In this document: positions 54,939 to 64,000 of the stretch, piece by piece
How positions within the stretch are numbered: the first letter of the stretch is position 1
How the letters are laid out: the number at the start of each line of letters is the position of its first letter
Assembly: GCF_005403045.1 (NCBI RefSeq)
Contig: NZ_BJCL01000010.1
Coordinates: 62,001-126,000 of the forward strand
Origin: Pseudaquabacterium pictum
GTDB lineage: Bacteria > Pseudomonadota > Gammaproteobacteria > Burkholderiales > Burkholderiaceae_C
DNA: 64,000 nucleotides
Direction: 5' to 3'
Program-made: the position numbers and the translations under genes
Notes under the pieces: model-generated
Databases searched by the model: none
The model's input: only the letters and a program-made list of their open reading frames with translations
Told to the model about the DNA's origin: nothing

Positions 54939-56135
54939 TCAGCCGCGCAGCACCGCGGCCATGGCCTCGGCCGTGCGGTCGACGTTGCCGGTGTTCAGCC
55001 CGGCCACGCAGATGCGGCCCGAGCGGATCAGGTAGACCGCATGCTGCTCGCGCAGCTGGTCGACCTGGGCAGCGCTCAGGCCGGTGTAGCTGAACATGCC
55101 GCGCTGGCTGAGGAAGTAGCCGAAGTCGCGCCCCGGTGCCAGCGTGGTCAGGCGTGCATGCAGCGCCACCCGCATCGCGGCGATGCGCTCGCGCATGGCT
55201 GCCAGCTCGGCCTGCCACAGCGCGCGCAGGTCGGCATCGCCCAGCACATGGGCGACGATCTTGGCCGCATGGATGCCCGGGCTGGAATAGATGCGCCGCA
55301 CGGTGAAGCGCAGCTGGCCCAGCACCAGGTCGGCTTCGGCCTTCGTCGCGCACACCGCGCTCAGCGCGCCGCAGCGCTCGCCGTAGACGCTCATGCTCTT
55401 GGAGAACGAGTTGGCGACGAAGTAGGTGAGGCCGGCCGCCGCCAGCGCCCGCACCGCATAGGCATCCTCGTCGATGCCGTCGCCGAAGCCCTGGTAGGCC
55501 AGGTCCAGGTAGGGCAGCAGCTGGCGCTCGCGCAGCACCGGGATCAGCGCGTCCCACTGCGCCGGGCTCAGGTCGACGCCGGTGGGGTTGTGGCAGCAGG
55601 CATGCAGCAGCACGATGCTGCGTGCCGGCAGGCCGCGCAGGGTGTCGAGCATCGCATCGAAGCGCACGCCGCCGGTGGCCGCGTCGTAGTACGGGTAGGT
55701 TTCCACCCGGAAGCCGCTGCCCTCGAACATCGAGCGGTGGTTGTCCCAGGTCGGATCGCTGACCCAGACGCCGGCCTCGGGCAGCCAGGTCTTGAGGAAG
55801 TCGGCGCCCACCTTCAGCCCGCCCGAGCTGCCCACCGTCTGGATGGTGGCCACGCGGCCTTCGGTGATGGCCGGGTGGCCGCCGCCCAGCAGCAGCTTGG
55901 CCACTTCGGCGCGGCAGGCGGCGTCGCCCTCCATCGGCAGGTAGGGCTTGGCGCCGCCGGCGGCCAGGATGCGGGCCTCGGCCTGCTGCACGCTGGGCAG
56001 CACCGGCAGGCGGCCCTGTTCGTCGAAGTAGATGCCGATCGACAGATTCACCTTCTGCGGCCGGGCATCGGCATGGAAGGCGTCGACCAGGGCGAAGATC
56101 GGATCGCCCGCGTAGGGCTGGATGTGCTCGAACAT
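54939..56135 (-). CDS. aromatic/aspartate aminotransferase, class I
   Basis: 398 residues. PLP-dependent transamination of aromatic amino acids or aspartate with 2-oxoglutarate. GSSGGLKVGADFL, HACCHNPTGVDL, DLAYQGFGDG and the PLP Lys in NSFSKSMSVYGERCGAL place it in the AspC/TyrB family at normal length. RIYSSPGIHAAKIV replaces the usual SNPP.HG. ATG follows AGGAG. Substrate preference cannot be fixed by eye, so no symbol is given. Confidence 0.92.
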   Translation of the reverse strand: MFEHIQPYAGDPIFALVDAFHADARPQKVNLSIGIYFDEQGRLPVLPSVQQAEARILAAGGAKPYLPMEGDAACRAEVAKLLLGGGHPAITEGRVATIQTVGSSGGLKVGADFLKTWLPEAGVWVSDPTWDNHRSMFEGSGFRVETYPYYDAATGGVRFDAMLDTLRGLPARSIVLLHACCHNPTGVDLSPAQWDALIPVLRERQLLPYLDLAYQGFGDGIDEDAYAVRALAAAGLTYFVANSFSKSMSVYGERCGALSAVCATKAEADLVLGQLRFTVRRIYSSPGIHAAKIVAHVLGDADLRALWQAELAAMRERIAAMRVALHARLTTLAPGRDFGYFLSQRGMFSYTGLSAAQVDQLREQHAVYLIRSGRICVAGLNTGNVDRTAEAMAAVLRG

Positions 56136-56175
56136 CGGGGGCTCCTGAATGAAGCCGCCGATTATCCCGGGCGCG

Positions 56176-56667
56176 TCAGCTGGCCAGGGCTTGTTCGATG
56201 TCGCTGGCCAGCTTGGCCGGCGCATCCTGCGGCGCGTAGCGCTTGATCACCCGGCCGTCGCGGCCGACCAGGAACTTGGTGAAGTTCCACTTGATGCCCT
56301 TGCTGCCCAGCAGGCCGGGCGCCTCGTCCTTCAGCCAGGCGAACAGCGGGTGGGCGTCGCCGCCGTTGACCTGGGTCTTGGCCATCATCGGGAAGCTGAC
56401 GCCGTAGTTCAGCTGGCAGAAGCTGGCGATCTGGTCGTTGCTGCCCGGGTCCTGGCCGCCGAACTCGTTGCTGGGAAAACCCAGCACCACCAGGCCGCGG
56501 TCGCGGTAGGTGGTCCACAGCGTCTCCAGCCCGGCGAACTGCGGCGTGAAGCCGCAGGCACTGGCGGTGTTGACGATCAGCAGCACCTGCCCGGCATGGT
56601 CGGCCAGGCGCACGGTTTGGCCGGTGATGTCCTGCAGCGTGAGATCGGGAAGGGTGGTGGCGGGCAT
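56176..56667 (-). CDS. glutathione peroxidase family protein (Cys type)
   Basis: 163 residues. Thioredoxin-fold peroxidase with the peroxidatic Cys38 in NTASACGFTPQ (Cys, not Sec), the FPSNEFGGQDPG loop and the KWNFTKFLV strand that supplies Trp and Asn. Bacterial Cys-GPx often use thioredoxin; a resolving Cys is visible at SFCQLNYGVSFP. Cytoplasmic. Confidence 0.92.
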   Translation of the reverse strand: MPATTLPDLTLQDITGQTVRLADHAGQVLLIVNTASACGFTPQFAGLETLWTTYRDRGLVVLGFPSNEFGGQDPGSNDQIASFCQLNYGVSFPMMAKTQVNGGDAHPLFAWLKDEAPGLLGSKGIKWNFTKFLVGRDGRVIKRYAPQDAPAKLASDIEQALAS

Positions 56668-56732
56668 GGCGGTGTGCAGCGCGTGGCAGGCAGTGGCGAA
56701 CTCCTCATCGTATCCCCGGGTTTTGCCCGCCG

Positions 56733-56766
56733 GGTCGCCAGCGGTGCTGGCGCCCCGCTGGCGACC
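56733..56766. repeat. 12-bp inverted repeat with a nested alternative hairpin
   Basis: GGTCGCCAGCGG (56733-56744), 10-base loop, CCGCTGGCGACC (56755-56766). Within it GCCAGC-GGT-GCTGGC (56738-56752) is a competing stem. It lies in the divergent gap between gpx and the receiver protein gene, 37 bases before the latter. REP-like element, operator or mRNA stem are all possible. Confidence 0.5.
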
Positions 56767-56802
56767 GGGCCATACTGCGGCACCTGCTCCCTCCGTCCGG
56801 CC

Positions 56803-57753
56803 ATGCCCGTCCCGATCCCGGTCGCCATCCTCGGTTTCAGCGCCTTCGACCGCAAGGCGCTGGCGTCGTATTTCCAGCTCAGTGGCCGCAGCCTGCCGCG
56901 CTATGCCCATGTGCTCAACGCCGACCTGGCCGACCTGGTGATCGCCGACGCCGACGAGCCCGGTGTGCTGGAACTGCTGCAGACCCTGGGCCGCGTGCAG
57001 GACGCGCTGTTCATCGGTGCCCTGGCCCCGCCCGAGGCCGGCGCCTGGATGATGCGACCGATCGACCAGACCCAGGTGCTGCGCGAGCTGGACGCGCTGA
57101 TGGCCCAGCGTGACAACCCGGCCTCGCAGCCGCTGCCGCTGCCGCTGCCCAGCAGCCTGGGCCAGGGTGCGCTGCGCACCATCGGCACGCTGGAACTGCC
57201 GGGCCTGCCCACCCGCCGCGCCGACGACGACGCCCCGCCGCCGCGCCGCCATCCGGCCCAGCTGGATCCGCGCGAGGCCCGCCGCCGCGAGCTGGAGGCG
57301 CTGCGCCGGCCGCTGGTCACGCCACGCGCCCTGCTGGTCGACGACAGCGAGGTGGCGCTGCACTTCCTCAAGCGCCAGCTGCTGGCCTATGGCGTCGAGG
57401 CCGACCTGGCCCGCCACAGCGAGCGTGCGCTCGACCTGCTCACCCACCATGTCTACGGCCTGGTGTTCCTGGATGTCGACCTGGGCCCGCACAGCCGCAC
57501 CGACGGTCTGACGCTGTGCCACCAGATCCGCTACCGGCTGCGCCATCCCGGCGGCCGGGCGCCGATGGTGGTGATGGTCTCGGCCTTCCATGATCCGGTC
57601 GACCAGGTGCGTGGCACGCTGGCCGGCGCCGAGGCCTACCTCGGCAAGCCGCTGGACCTGCCCGCGCTCGACCAGCTGCTGGGCCGCCAGGGCCTGTACC
57701 GGCCGCCGGGCGCCACCGGCGCCGGTGCGCGGCAGCCCGGCCAGCGCCCGTAG
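56803..57753 (+). CDS. double-receiver protein with degenerate N-terminal receiver
   Basis: 316 residues. The C-terminal receiver (about 172-300) is complete: LLVDDSE acidic pair, phospho-Asp in FLDVDLGP, Ser in MVSAF and Lys in YLGKPLD. The N-terminal 100 residues look like a second receiver (AILGFSAF, DLVIADADEP, WMMRPIDQTQVLRELDAL) in which the acidic pair is lost and the Lys is Arg. A Pro/Arg-rich linker joins them. There is no DNA-binding or enzymatic output, and no adjacent kinase. Confidence 0.75.
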   Translation: MPVPIPVAILGFSAFDRKALASYFQLSGRSLPRYAHVLNADLADLVIADADEPGVLELLQTLGRVQDALFIGALAPPEAGAWMMRPIDQTQVLRELDALMAQRDNPASQPLPLPLPSSLGQGALRTIGTLELPGLPTRRADDDAPPPRRHPAQLDPREARRRELEALRRPLVTPRALLVDDSEVALHFLKRQLLAYGVEADLARHSERALDLLTHHVYGLVFLDVDLGPHSRTDGLTLCHQIRYRLRHPGGRAPMVVMVSAFHDPVDQVRGTLAGAEAYLGKPLDLPALDQLLGRQGLYRPPGATGAGARQPGQRP

Positions 57754-57773
57754 CAGCGCGTCAGTCGCGCTGC
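57753..57773. terminator. hairpin between the receiver protein and the DMT permease
   Basis: GCAGCGCG (57753-57760), TCAGT loop, CGCGCTGC (57766-57773): perfect 8-bp stem. The loop contains the permease stop codon and the first stem base is the last base of the receiver gene TAG. Confidence 0.55.
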
Positions 57774-58669
57774 ACCGTGGCCAGCAGCGCACCGCCCAGG
57801 ATCATCAGCGCACCCACCGCCTCGCGCCAGCCCAGCATGCCGGCGCCCAGCGCCAGGGCGGATGCGCTGGCGAAGAACACCTCGCTGAGCATCACCACCG
57901 AGGTGGTGTTGGCCGGCAGCCGGGCCGCGCCGTACTGCAGTGTCAGGTTCGACGCCAGGAACCAGGCCGCCAGGCCCAGTGCCGCCAGCGCCCAGCCCCA
58001 GGCCAGCGGTGGCGGCGGCTGCGCGCTGCCGCTGGCCGTCAGCCAGGCGGCCAGCACCAGGGACACCACCGCACCGCCGGCAAACATCGCCAGCGCCCGG
58101 GCCGATTCGGGCTGGTGCGCCTCGCGCCGCAGCAGCACGTTGTTCAGCGCAAAGCAGAAGCCGCCCAGCAGCCCCAGCACATCGGGCAGCAGCCCGGGCA
58201 CGGTGCCGGCCACCGGCGCCGTGCCTGCCGCGCCAGCCGGCCACAGCACCACCAGCGCGCCGGCCAGTGCCAGCGCCACCCGCAGCGCGCCGCGGGCGCT
58301 GATGCGCTCGCCCAGCAGCGCCCACGACAGCAGCACCGTCCACAACGGCATCAGGTAGAACAGCAGCACCACCCGCACCACGTCGCCGATGCTCACCGCC
58401 CAGTTGAAGCAGGCGTTGGTGCCGCCGGCGGCCAGCACCAGCCACCACAGCGTGCGCGTGCGCAGCAGCTGCCCGGCTGCCGCCGGTCGCGCCAGCAGCA
58501 GCACCACCACGGCGATGCTGTAGATGCAGCCGGTCAGCCACAGCGGGTGCAGCCCCTGGGCGCCCAGCTGGCGGAACGGCCACCAGCTGACGCCCCAGGT
58601 GAAGGCGTTGAACACCAGGCCGCCCACCGCCAGCCAGCGGGCGGTGCCCTGGACGGCGGCGCCGGTCAA
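57761..58669 (-). CDS. DMT superfamily permease (EamA)
   Basis: 302 residues, ten membrane helices in two EamA repeats (about 10-140 and 155-295), as in metabolite exporters of the RhaT/YdcZ type. The best start is a TTG that overlaps the lplT stop (TTGA); no ATG fits, so coupling to lplT is likely. A longer upstream frame runs through lplT and is rejected. Substrate unknown. Confidence 0.82.
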   Translation of the reverse strand: MTGAAVQGTARWLAVGGLVFNAFTWGVSWWPFRQLGAQGLHPLWLTGCIYSIAVVVLLLARPAAAGQLLRTRTLWWLVLAAGGTNACFNWAVSIGDVVRVVLLFYLMPLWTVLLSWALLGERISARGALRVALALAGALVVLWPAGAAGTAPVAGTVPGLLPDVLGLLGGFCFALNNVLLRREAHQPESARALAMFAGGAVVSLVLAAWLTASGSAQPPPPLAWGWALAALGLAAWFLASNLTLQYGAARLPANTTSVVMLSEVFFASASALALGAGMLGWREAVGALMILGGALLATVQRD

Positions 58670-59943
58670 TGCTTGTCGGTCCGGGCGATGGCGAGGAGGC
58701 GCTCGACCTCGTCGCTGTGGTCGATGCAGTTGCGCTGGTGCCAGCGGCGGATCAGCCACATCACCACCGCCACGCTGGTGCCCAGCACCGCGATGGCACT
58801 GAAGGCCGACAGCCCCAGCTTGACCATGCCGACGTACAGCGCACCCAGCGCCAGGATGCAGGCCTGTTCGTTGAAGTTCTGCACTGCGATCGACCGGCCC
58901 GCGCCCATCAGGTTGTGGCCGCGGTGCTGCAGCAGCGCGTTCATCGGCACCACCAGGTAGCCGCACACCGCGCCCATGACGACCAGGAAGGGCACCGCCG
59001 TCCAGATGTTGGTGAGGAAGTTCAGCCCGATCATCAGGAAGCCCACCGCGATGCCCAGCGGCAGCACGCCCACCGCGCGGTCGAGCTTCAGGGTGGACGA
59101 GGCGATCACCGCGCCGATCACCGAGCCCAGGATCACCACCCCGGCCAGGTTGGAGGCCTGCATGGTGCTGTAGCCCAGCGCCGCGGCGGCCCAGGCGAAG
59201 ACGATCACCCGCAGGTTGCCGAACACGCCCCACAGCAGGGTGGTGGTGGCCAGCGAGATCTGGCCCAGCTTGTCCGACCACAGGCGTGAATTGCAGTCGG
59301 CGAAGTCGCGCACCAGTTCGGCCGGGTTGGCCGCCAGCGGCCGCAGCGGCGCCTCGGTGCGCGGGATGTAGAGATTGATGACGGCGGCCAGCATGTAGAC
59401 CAGCACCATGGCGGCAATGGCCGCTTCGGGCGGTGTGTCGACCCCGAAATCGATGCCGGGGAAGTCGAAGCCCAGCAGCAGGCCCGACAGGCGCGGGCCG
59501 ATCAGCTGGCCGCCCAGCAGGATGCCCAGGATGATGGAGCCGATGGTCAGGCCCTCGATCCAGCCATTGGCCTTGACCAGTTGCGACGGTGGCAGCAGCT
59601 CGGTGAGGATGCCGTACTTGGCCGGCGAGTAGGCCGCCGCCCCCAGCCCCACCACTGCATAGGCCAGCAGCGGGTGGCTGCCGAACAGCATCATCAGGCA
59701 GCCCAGCACTTTGATGCTGTTGCTGATGAACATGACGCGGCCCTTGGGCACGGCGTCGGCAAAGGCGCCGACGAAGGGCGCCAACAGCACATAGAACAGC
59801 GCGAACATCGGCGCCAGCGCCGGCACCTGCCAGGACGGCGCGTTCGACGACTTCAGCAGTTCGATGGCAGCCACCAGCAGCGCGTTGTCAGCCAGCGAGC
59901 TGAAGAACTGCGCCGCCATGATGGTGTAGAAGCCTTTTTTCAT
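58666..59943 (-). CDS. lplT: lysophospholipid transporter LplT
   Basis: 425 residues, MFS fold with 12 helices. MKKGFYTIMAAQFFSSLADNALL, AYSPAKYGILTELLPPSQLVKANGW and the C-terminal VPMNALLQHRGHNLMGAGRSIAVQNFNEQ are characteristic of LplT, which flips lysophospholipids inward for re-acylation. The usual acyltransferase partner aas is not adjacent. Confidence 0.9.
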   Translation of the reverse strand: MKKGFYTIMAAQFFSSLADNALLVAAIELLKSSNAPSWQVPALAPMFALFYVLLAPFVGAFADAVPKGRVMFISNSIKVLGCLMMLFGSHPLLAYAVVGLGAAAYSPAKYGILTELLPPSQLVKANGWIEGLTIGSIILGILLGGQLIGPRLSGLLLGFDFPGIDFGVDTPPEAAIAAMVLVYMLAAVINLYIPRTEAPLRPLAANPAELVRDFADCNSRLWSDKLGQISLATTTLLWGVFGNLRVIVFAWAAAALGYSTMQASNLAGVVILGSVIGAVIASSTLKLDRAVGVLPLGIAVGFLMIGLNFLTNIWTAVPFLVVMGAVCGYLVVPMNALLQHRGHNLMGAGRSIAVQNFNEQACILALGALYVGMVKLGLSAFSAIAVLGTSVAVVMWLIRRWHQRNCIDHSDEVERLLAIARTDKH

Positions 59944-60046
59944 CCGCTTTCCGGCCCGCTGCTGGCTGTGCTACCGGCGAGGGGGGCACCCCACCGTTGT
60001 CTCCGATCGGTACGCAAGGGGGCCAGGCTGACGGCACCATGCATGC

Positions 60047-60083
60047 CGTCCGGGTGGCGATGCCCGGACGCGGCGCGGTTATA
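60047..60083 (-). promoter_or_regulatory. leader hairpin and -10 upstream of lplT
   Basis: TATAAC (60083-60078, minus strand) is a good -10 about 140 bases before the lplT ATG. Directly downstream, CGTCCGGG/CCCGGACG (60047-60054, 60063-60070) forms a perfect 8-bp stem at the start of the predicted leader. The rest of the 235-base gap between lplT and alr shows nothing else definite. Confidence 0.4.
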
Positions 60084-60178
60084 GCACGCACCTTGCCAGG
60101 CTCCCCGTGACGTCTGCCCGCGCTGTCAGAATTGCCGATTCACCTCCGGCGCTCCCGCCGACCACGCTTGAGTCCACC

Positions 60179-61273
<1,095 letters not shown>

Positions 61274-61930
61274 TCAGCCTGCGCGGCGCCGGGCCCGCAG
61301 CGCCAGGCCGGCCAGGCCGGCCAGCCACAGTGCGGTGGTGGCCGGCTCGGGCACGGCCTGCACCTGCAGGCTGGCGCTGACGGCCGGTGTCGTCTCGGTC
61401 CAGGCCAGATCGTCCAGCACCTCGTCCCGGAAATCCCACAGCGTGCACTGCACCGAATTGTCGAAGCCCACGCATTCGCGCGTGCCCACCGTGACGGCGC
61501 GGTACAGATCCTTGGCCTGCGTGACCAGGGCGGCGGCCGTCACGGTGTGCAGGCCAGGCTGGTCGAAGCGCAGGGTCACCTGCCAGCTGGTGGTGTAGTC
61601 GGTGCGTGGCGCGGCGTCGGGTTGGGTGTTGCGCTGCTGCACCGGCCTGCCGCCCACCAGCAGTTGCAGGTCCAGATCGGTCAGCCGGTCGTTCCAGGCT
61701 TCGCGGTAGGCTGATTGCCAGCGCTGGAAGCCGATGTCCGGTGATGGCTCGCCATCGCCGTTGTCGAAGCTCCAGCCCTCCTGGATCTGGAAGAAATCCA
61801 GCCGGAAGTCGACCGTGCCGCCGGCCATGATGGTGGTGGGCGATTGCGCAGTCAGCGTGAGGGTGGGCAGGCCGGCATCCGCACCCAGGGCCAGGCAGGC
61901 CAGTGCGGTGGCTGTGAGGGTGCGGCGCAT
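61274..61930 (-). CDS. PEP-CTERM sorting domain protein
   Basis: 218 residues. Signal peptide (MRRTLTATALACLALGADAG), a beta-rich body, and the C-terminal tripartite tag VPEPATT, hydrophobic helix, RARRRAG read by an exosortase (EpsH/XrtA type). Such proteins are exported and usually tied to exopolysaccharide. No exosortase is in the window. Stop-to-stop junction with alr is TGATCA with no spacer. Confidence 0.88.
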   Translation of the reverse strand: MRRTLTATALACLALGADAGLPTLTLTAQSPTTIMAGGTVDFRLDFFQIQEGWSFDNGDGEPSPDIGFQRWQSAYREAWNDRLTDLDLQLLVGGRPVQQRNTQPDAAPRTDYTTSWQVTLRFDQPGLHTVTAAALVTQAKDLYRAVTVGTRECVGFDNSVQCTLWDFRDEVLDDLAWTETTPAVSASLQVQAVPEPATTALWLAGLAGLALRARRRAG

Positions 61931-61999
61931 CGGTGTCTCCTCGCGTCCTTGTGGTGCTTCGCCGGGGCTGGACCTGGCGCGATGGCGACAATACGCGCC

Positions 62000-63364
62000 A
62001 TGGCCACCAAGGACAAGACCCAGTACACCTGCAACGCCTGCGGCGCCAGCAGCGCCAAGTGGCTGGGCAAGTGCCCCGGCTGCGGCGAATGGAACACCCT
62101 GGAGGAGACCGTCGCCGAGGCCAGCGGTGCCGCCCGCCACCGCTACCAGAGCCTGGCCAAGACCCAGGCGGTGACCACGCTGTCGGAGATCGAGGCGGCC
62201 GACGTCGAGCGCACGCCCACCGGCCAGCCCGAGCTGGACCGGGTGCTGGGCGGCGGCATCGTCGAAGGCGGCGTGGTGCTGATCGGCGGCGACCCCGGCA
62301 TCGGCAAGAGCACGCTGCTGCTGCAGGCGGCCGAAACCCTGAGTTCACAGGTCAAGGTGCTGTATGTCACCGGTGAGGAAAGCGGTGCCCAGGTGGCACT
62401 TCGGGCCCGCCGCCTCGGCCTGGCCGGCACCCAGCTGCGGGTGCTGGCCGAGATCCAGCTGGAGAAGATCCAGGCGGCGCTGGCGGTTGAATCACCGGCC
62501 TTCTGCGTGATCGACTCGATCCAGACCGTCTACAGCGACCAGCTCACCAGCGCCCCCGGCAGCGTGGCCCAGGTGCGCGAATGCGCGGCGCAGCTCACCC
62601 GCACCGCCAAGGCCAGCGGCTGCGCCATCGTGCTGGTCGGCCATGTCACCAAGGAAGGCGCGCTGGCCGGCCCGCGGGTGCTGGAGCACATCGTCGACAC
62701 GGTGCTGTATTTCGAGGGCGACACCCACAGCAGCTACCGGCTGGTGCGGGCGATCAAGAACCGCTTCGGCGCGGTCAACGAGATCGGCGTGTTCGCGATG
62801 ACCGAGCGCGGGCTCAAGGGTGTCAGCAACCCCAGCGCGATCTTCCTGTCCACCCACGGCGCGCCGGTGCCGGGCAGCTGCGTGCTGGTCACGCTGGAGG
62901 GCACGCGGCCGCTGCTGGTGGAGATCCAGGCGCTGGTCGACAGTGGCGGGCCCAGCCCGCGGCGGCTGTCGGTCGGCCTGGAGCGCGACCGCCTCGCCAT
63001 GCTGCTGGCGGTGCTGCACCGCCACGCCGGCGTGCAGTGCGGCGACCAGGACGTGTTCGTCAATGCGGTCGGCGGCGTGCGCATTTCCGAGCCGGCGGCC
63101 GACCTGGCGGTGCTGCTGGCCATCCAGGGATCCTTGCGCGGCAAGGCGCTGCCCAGCGGCTTCTTCGCCTTCGGCGAGGTGGGCCTGGCCGGCGAGGTGC
63201 GGCCGGCCCCGCGCGGGCAGGAGCGGCTGAAGGAAGCTGCCAAGCTGGGTTTTTCCATCGCCCTGGTGCCGCGCGCCAATGCACCCAAGAAGCCGATCGA
63301 AGGCCTCACGGTGCATGCGGTCGAGCGCATCGAGGAAGCGATCGAGGTGGTGCGCGGGCTCTAG
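62000..63364 (+). CDS. radA: DNA repair protein RadA
   Basis: 454 residues. Branch migration of recombination intermediates. N-terminal C4 zinc finger (CNAC ... CPGC, residues 11-30), RecA-like ATPase with Walker A GGDPGIGKST, the RadA-specific KNRFG motif, and a C-terminal Lon-protease-like domain. The ATG starting MATKDKTQYTCNACG is preferred; an in-frame ATG six codons upstream is possible. Confidence 0.95.
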   Translation: MATKDKTQYTCNACGASSAKWLGKCPGCGEWNTLEETVAEASGAARHRYQSLAKTQAVTTLSEIEAADVERTPTGQPELDRVLGGGIVEGGVVLIGGDPGIGKSTLLLQAAETLSSQVKVLYVTGEESGAQVALRARRLGLAGTQLRVLAEIQLEKIQAALAVESPAFCVIDSIQTVYSDQLTSAPGSVAQVRECAAQLTRTAKASGCAIVLVGHVTKEGALAGPRVLEHIVDTVLYFEGDTHSSYRLVRAIKNRFGAVNEIGVFAMTERGLKGVSNPSAIFLSTHGAPVPGSCVLVTLEGTRPLLVEIQALVDSGGPSPRRLSVGLERDRLAMLLAVLHRHAGVQCGDQDVFVNAVGGVRISEPAADLAVLLAIQGSLRGKALPSGFFAFGEVGLAGEVRPAPRGQERLKEAAKLGFSIALVPRANAPKKPIEGLTVHAVERIEEAIEVVRGL

Positions 63365-63397
63365 TCCCGCGCCGGATCACACACAGGCAGGACAGGC

Positions 63398-63781
63398 ATG
63401 GACGCAAGACTGGGTTGGGCGCTGGCGGTGGTCGGCGTGGCGCTGGGCTGGGTGCAGTGGGGCTGGCAGGGGGTGCTGCTGGCGTTGTCGGTCATCGTCT
63501 TCTGGCTGCTGCTGCAGTTCACCCGCGCGCTGCGGGCCATGCGCGTGGCCGGTGGCGCGCCGGTGGGCCATGTGGCCAGCGCGGTGATGCTGCAGGCCCA
63601 CCTGAAGAAGGGCCACCGGCTGATGGACATCATCCTGCTCACCCGCAGCCTGGGCGAGAAGCTGGCCGACGACCCGGAAACCTTTCGCTGGACCGACGCT
63701 TCCGGCGCATCGGTGACGGTGGAACTGGTCAAGGGCCGCTGCGTGCGGTGGTCGTTCGCGCGGCCGCCCGAGCCGGCCTGA
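63398..63781 (+). CDS. conserved hypothetical inner-membrane protein
   Basis: 127 residues. Two hydrophobic helices (about 5-45, possibly a hairpin: WALAVVGVALGWVQWGW and VLLALSVIVFWLLLQF), then a cytoplasmic helical/beta tail with LLTRSLGEKLADDPETFRW. It is 33 bases downstream of radA, a pairing I associate with Burkholderiales. Function unknown. Confidence 0.78.
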   Translation: MDARLGWALAVVGVALGWVQWGWQGVLLALSVIVFWLLLQFTRALRAMRVAGGAPVGHVASAVMLQAHLKKGHRLMDIILLTRSLGEKLADDPETFRWTDASGASVTVELVKGRCVRWSFARPPEPA

Positions 63782-63800
63782 GCGTGGCCGGCCTCCGGTC

Positions 63801-64000
63801 TCAGGCGCGGCGGCGGGCGACGAAGCCCACGGCGGCCAGGCCGACCAGCATCAGGGCGTAGGTCTCGGGCTCGGGCACTGGCGCGGCAATGTCGCTGGCA
63901 GCGGCCCACACCGTGGCGTGCGACAGGCCTGCGCTCTGGACGTCGGGAATGTCGAAGTTGATCACCGTGCCGGCGGTGACGCCCGGGCCCATCAGATAGG
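63801..64000 (-). CDS. PEP-CTERM protein, C-terminal part (cut by window end)
   Basis: The last 66 codons of a larger gene; the frame stays open to the window edge, so the internal Met near 63990 need not be the start. The ending VPEPETYALMLVGLAAVGFVARRRA is a standard PEP-CTERM tag. The visible mature sequence (GTVINFDIPDV, SHATVWAAASDIA) is too short to classify. Confidence 0.82.
   Translation of the reverse strand, partial: YLMGPGVTAGTVINFDIPDVQSAGLSHATVWAAASDIAAPVPEPETYALMLVGLAAVGFVARRRA

Overview
This window comes from the chromosome of a very GC-rich betaproteobacterium of the order Burkholderiales. The best fit is the Rubrivivax / Leptothrix / Ideonella neighbourhood. The grounds are a dense, strand-switching housekeeping layout (argS, SPOR protein, dsbA, lptA, lptB, rpoN), PEP-CTERM-tagged exported proteins, HME-RND metal efflux with a DUF3240 partner, and a bchE-bchJ pair. 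That pair points to a photosynthetic lineage, or a descendant of one, that makes bacteriochlorophyll under low oxygen. I see no insertion sequence, prophage, integron, CRISPR array, rRNA or tRNA, and no gene-free stretch longer than about 235 bases.

Layout. 1-7721 (minus) is a tightly overlapping run: argS, an FtsN-like SPOR protein, dsbA, lptA, lptB, rpoN, an RlmL-type methyltransferase and an alpha/beta hydrolase. rpoN carries an in-frame amber codon near its start. 7815-9694 (plus) has a Ser/Thr kinase fused to a cyclic-nucleotide-binding domain and a small three-repeat secreted protein. 9743-13720 pairs a LysR regulator with a divergent L-2-haloacid dehalogenase and malate synthase G, a plausible route from chloroacetate through glycolate and glyoxylate to malate. 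13873-18199 encodes a CheB-CheR-PAS fusion and a partner histidine kinase. 18230-30070 is mixed: an FAD oxidoreductase, a class II glutamine amidotransferase, a beta-helix protein, an M14 carboxypeptidase, a large hybrid histidine kinase, pyrF, and three small genes for envelope or regulatory proteins. 30087-33821 (minus) holds bchE-bchJ and purB. 34016-38588 (plus) is a BMP-type (nucleoside-like) ABC importer behind a near-consensus sigma-54 promoter.

38725-48931 is the most coherent accessory module. It has a tripartite HME-RND efflux system (membrane fusion protein, pump, DUF3240, outer-membrane factor), a small lipoprotein, a divergent DUF4382/DUF5666 lipoprotein, and a PmrA/QseB-like two-component system. 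All three promoter regions carry a tandem GCTTCAG-type repeat with 11-bp period, placed 10 bp upstream of a possible -10. I infer a local regulon. 49002-54096 holds an acetyltransferase and an aromatic-type catabolic cluster (cupin, SDR, DUF2783, FAD hydroxylase, divergent aldehyde dehydrogenase). 54121-64000 returns to small conserved proteins, an aminotransferase, glutathione peroxidase, an unusual double-receiver protein, a DMT permease, lplT, alr, radA and two PEP-CTERM proteins, the last cut by the window end.

Convergent gene pairs are often separated by GC-rich perfect hairpins that contain one or both stop codons and lack U-tracts. Many adjacent genes overlap by ATGA, TTGA or TGATG, which indicates translational coupling.
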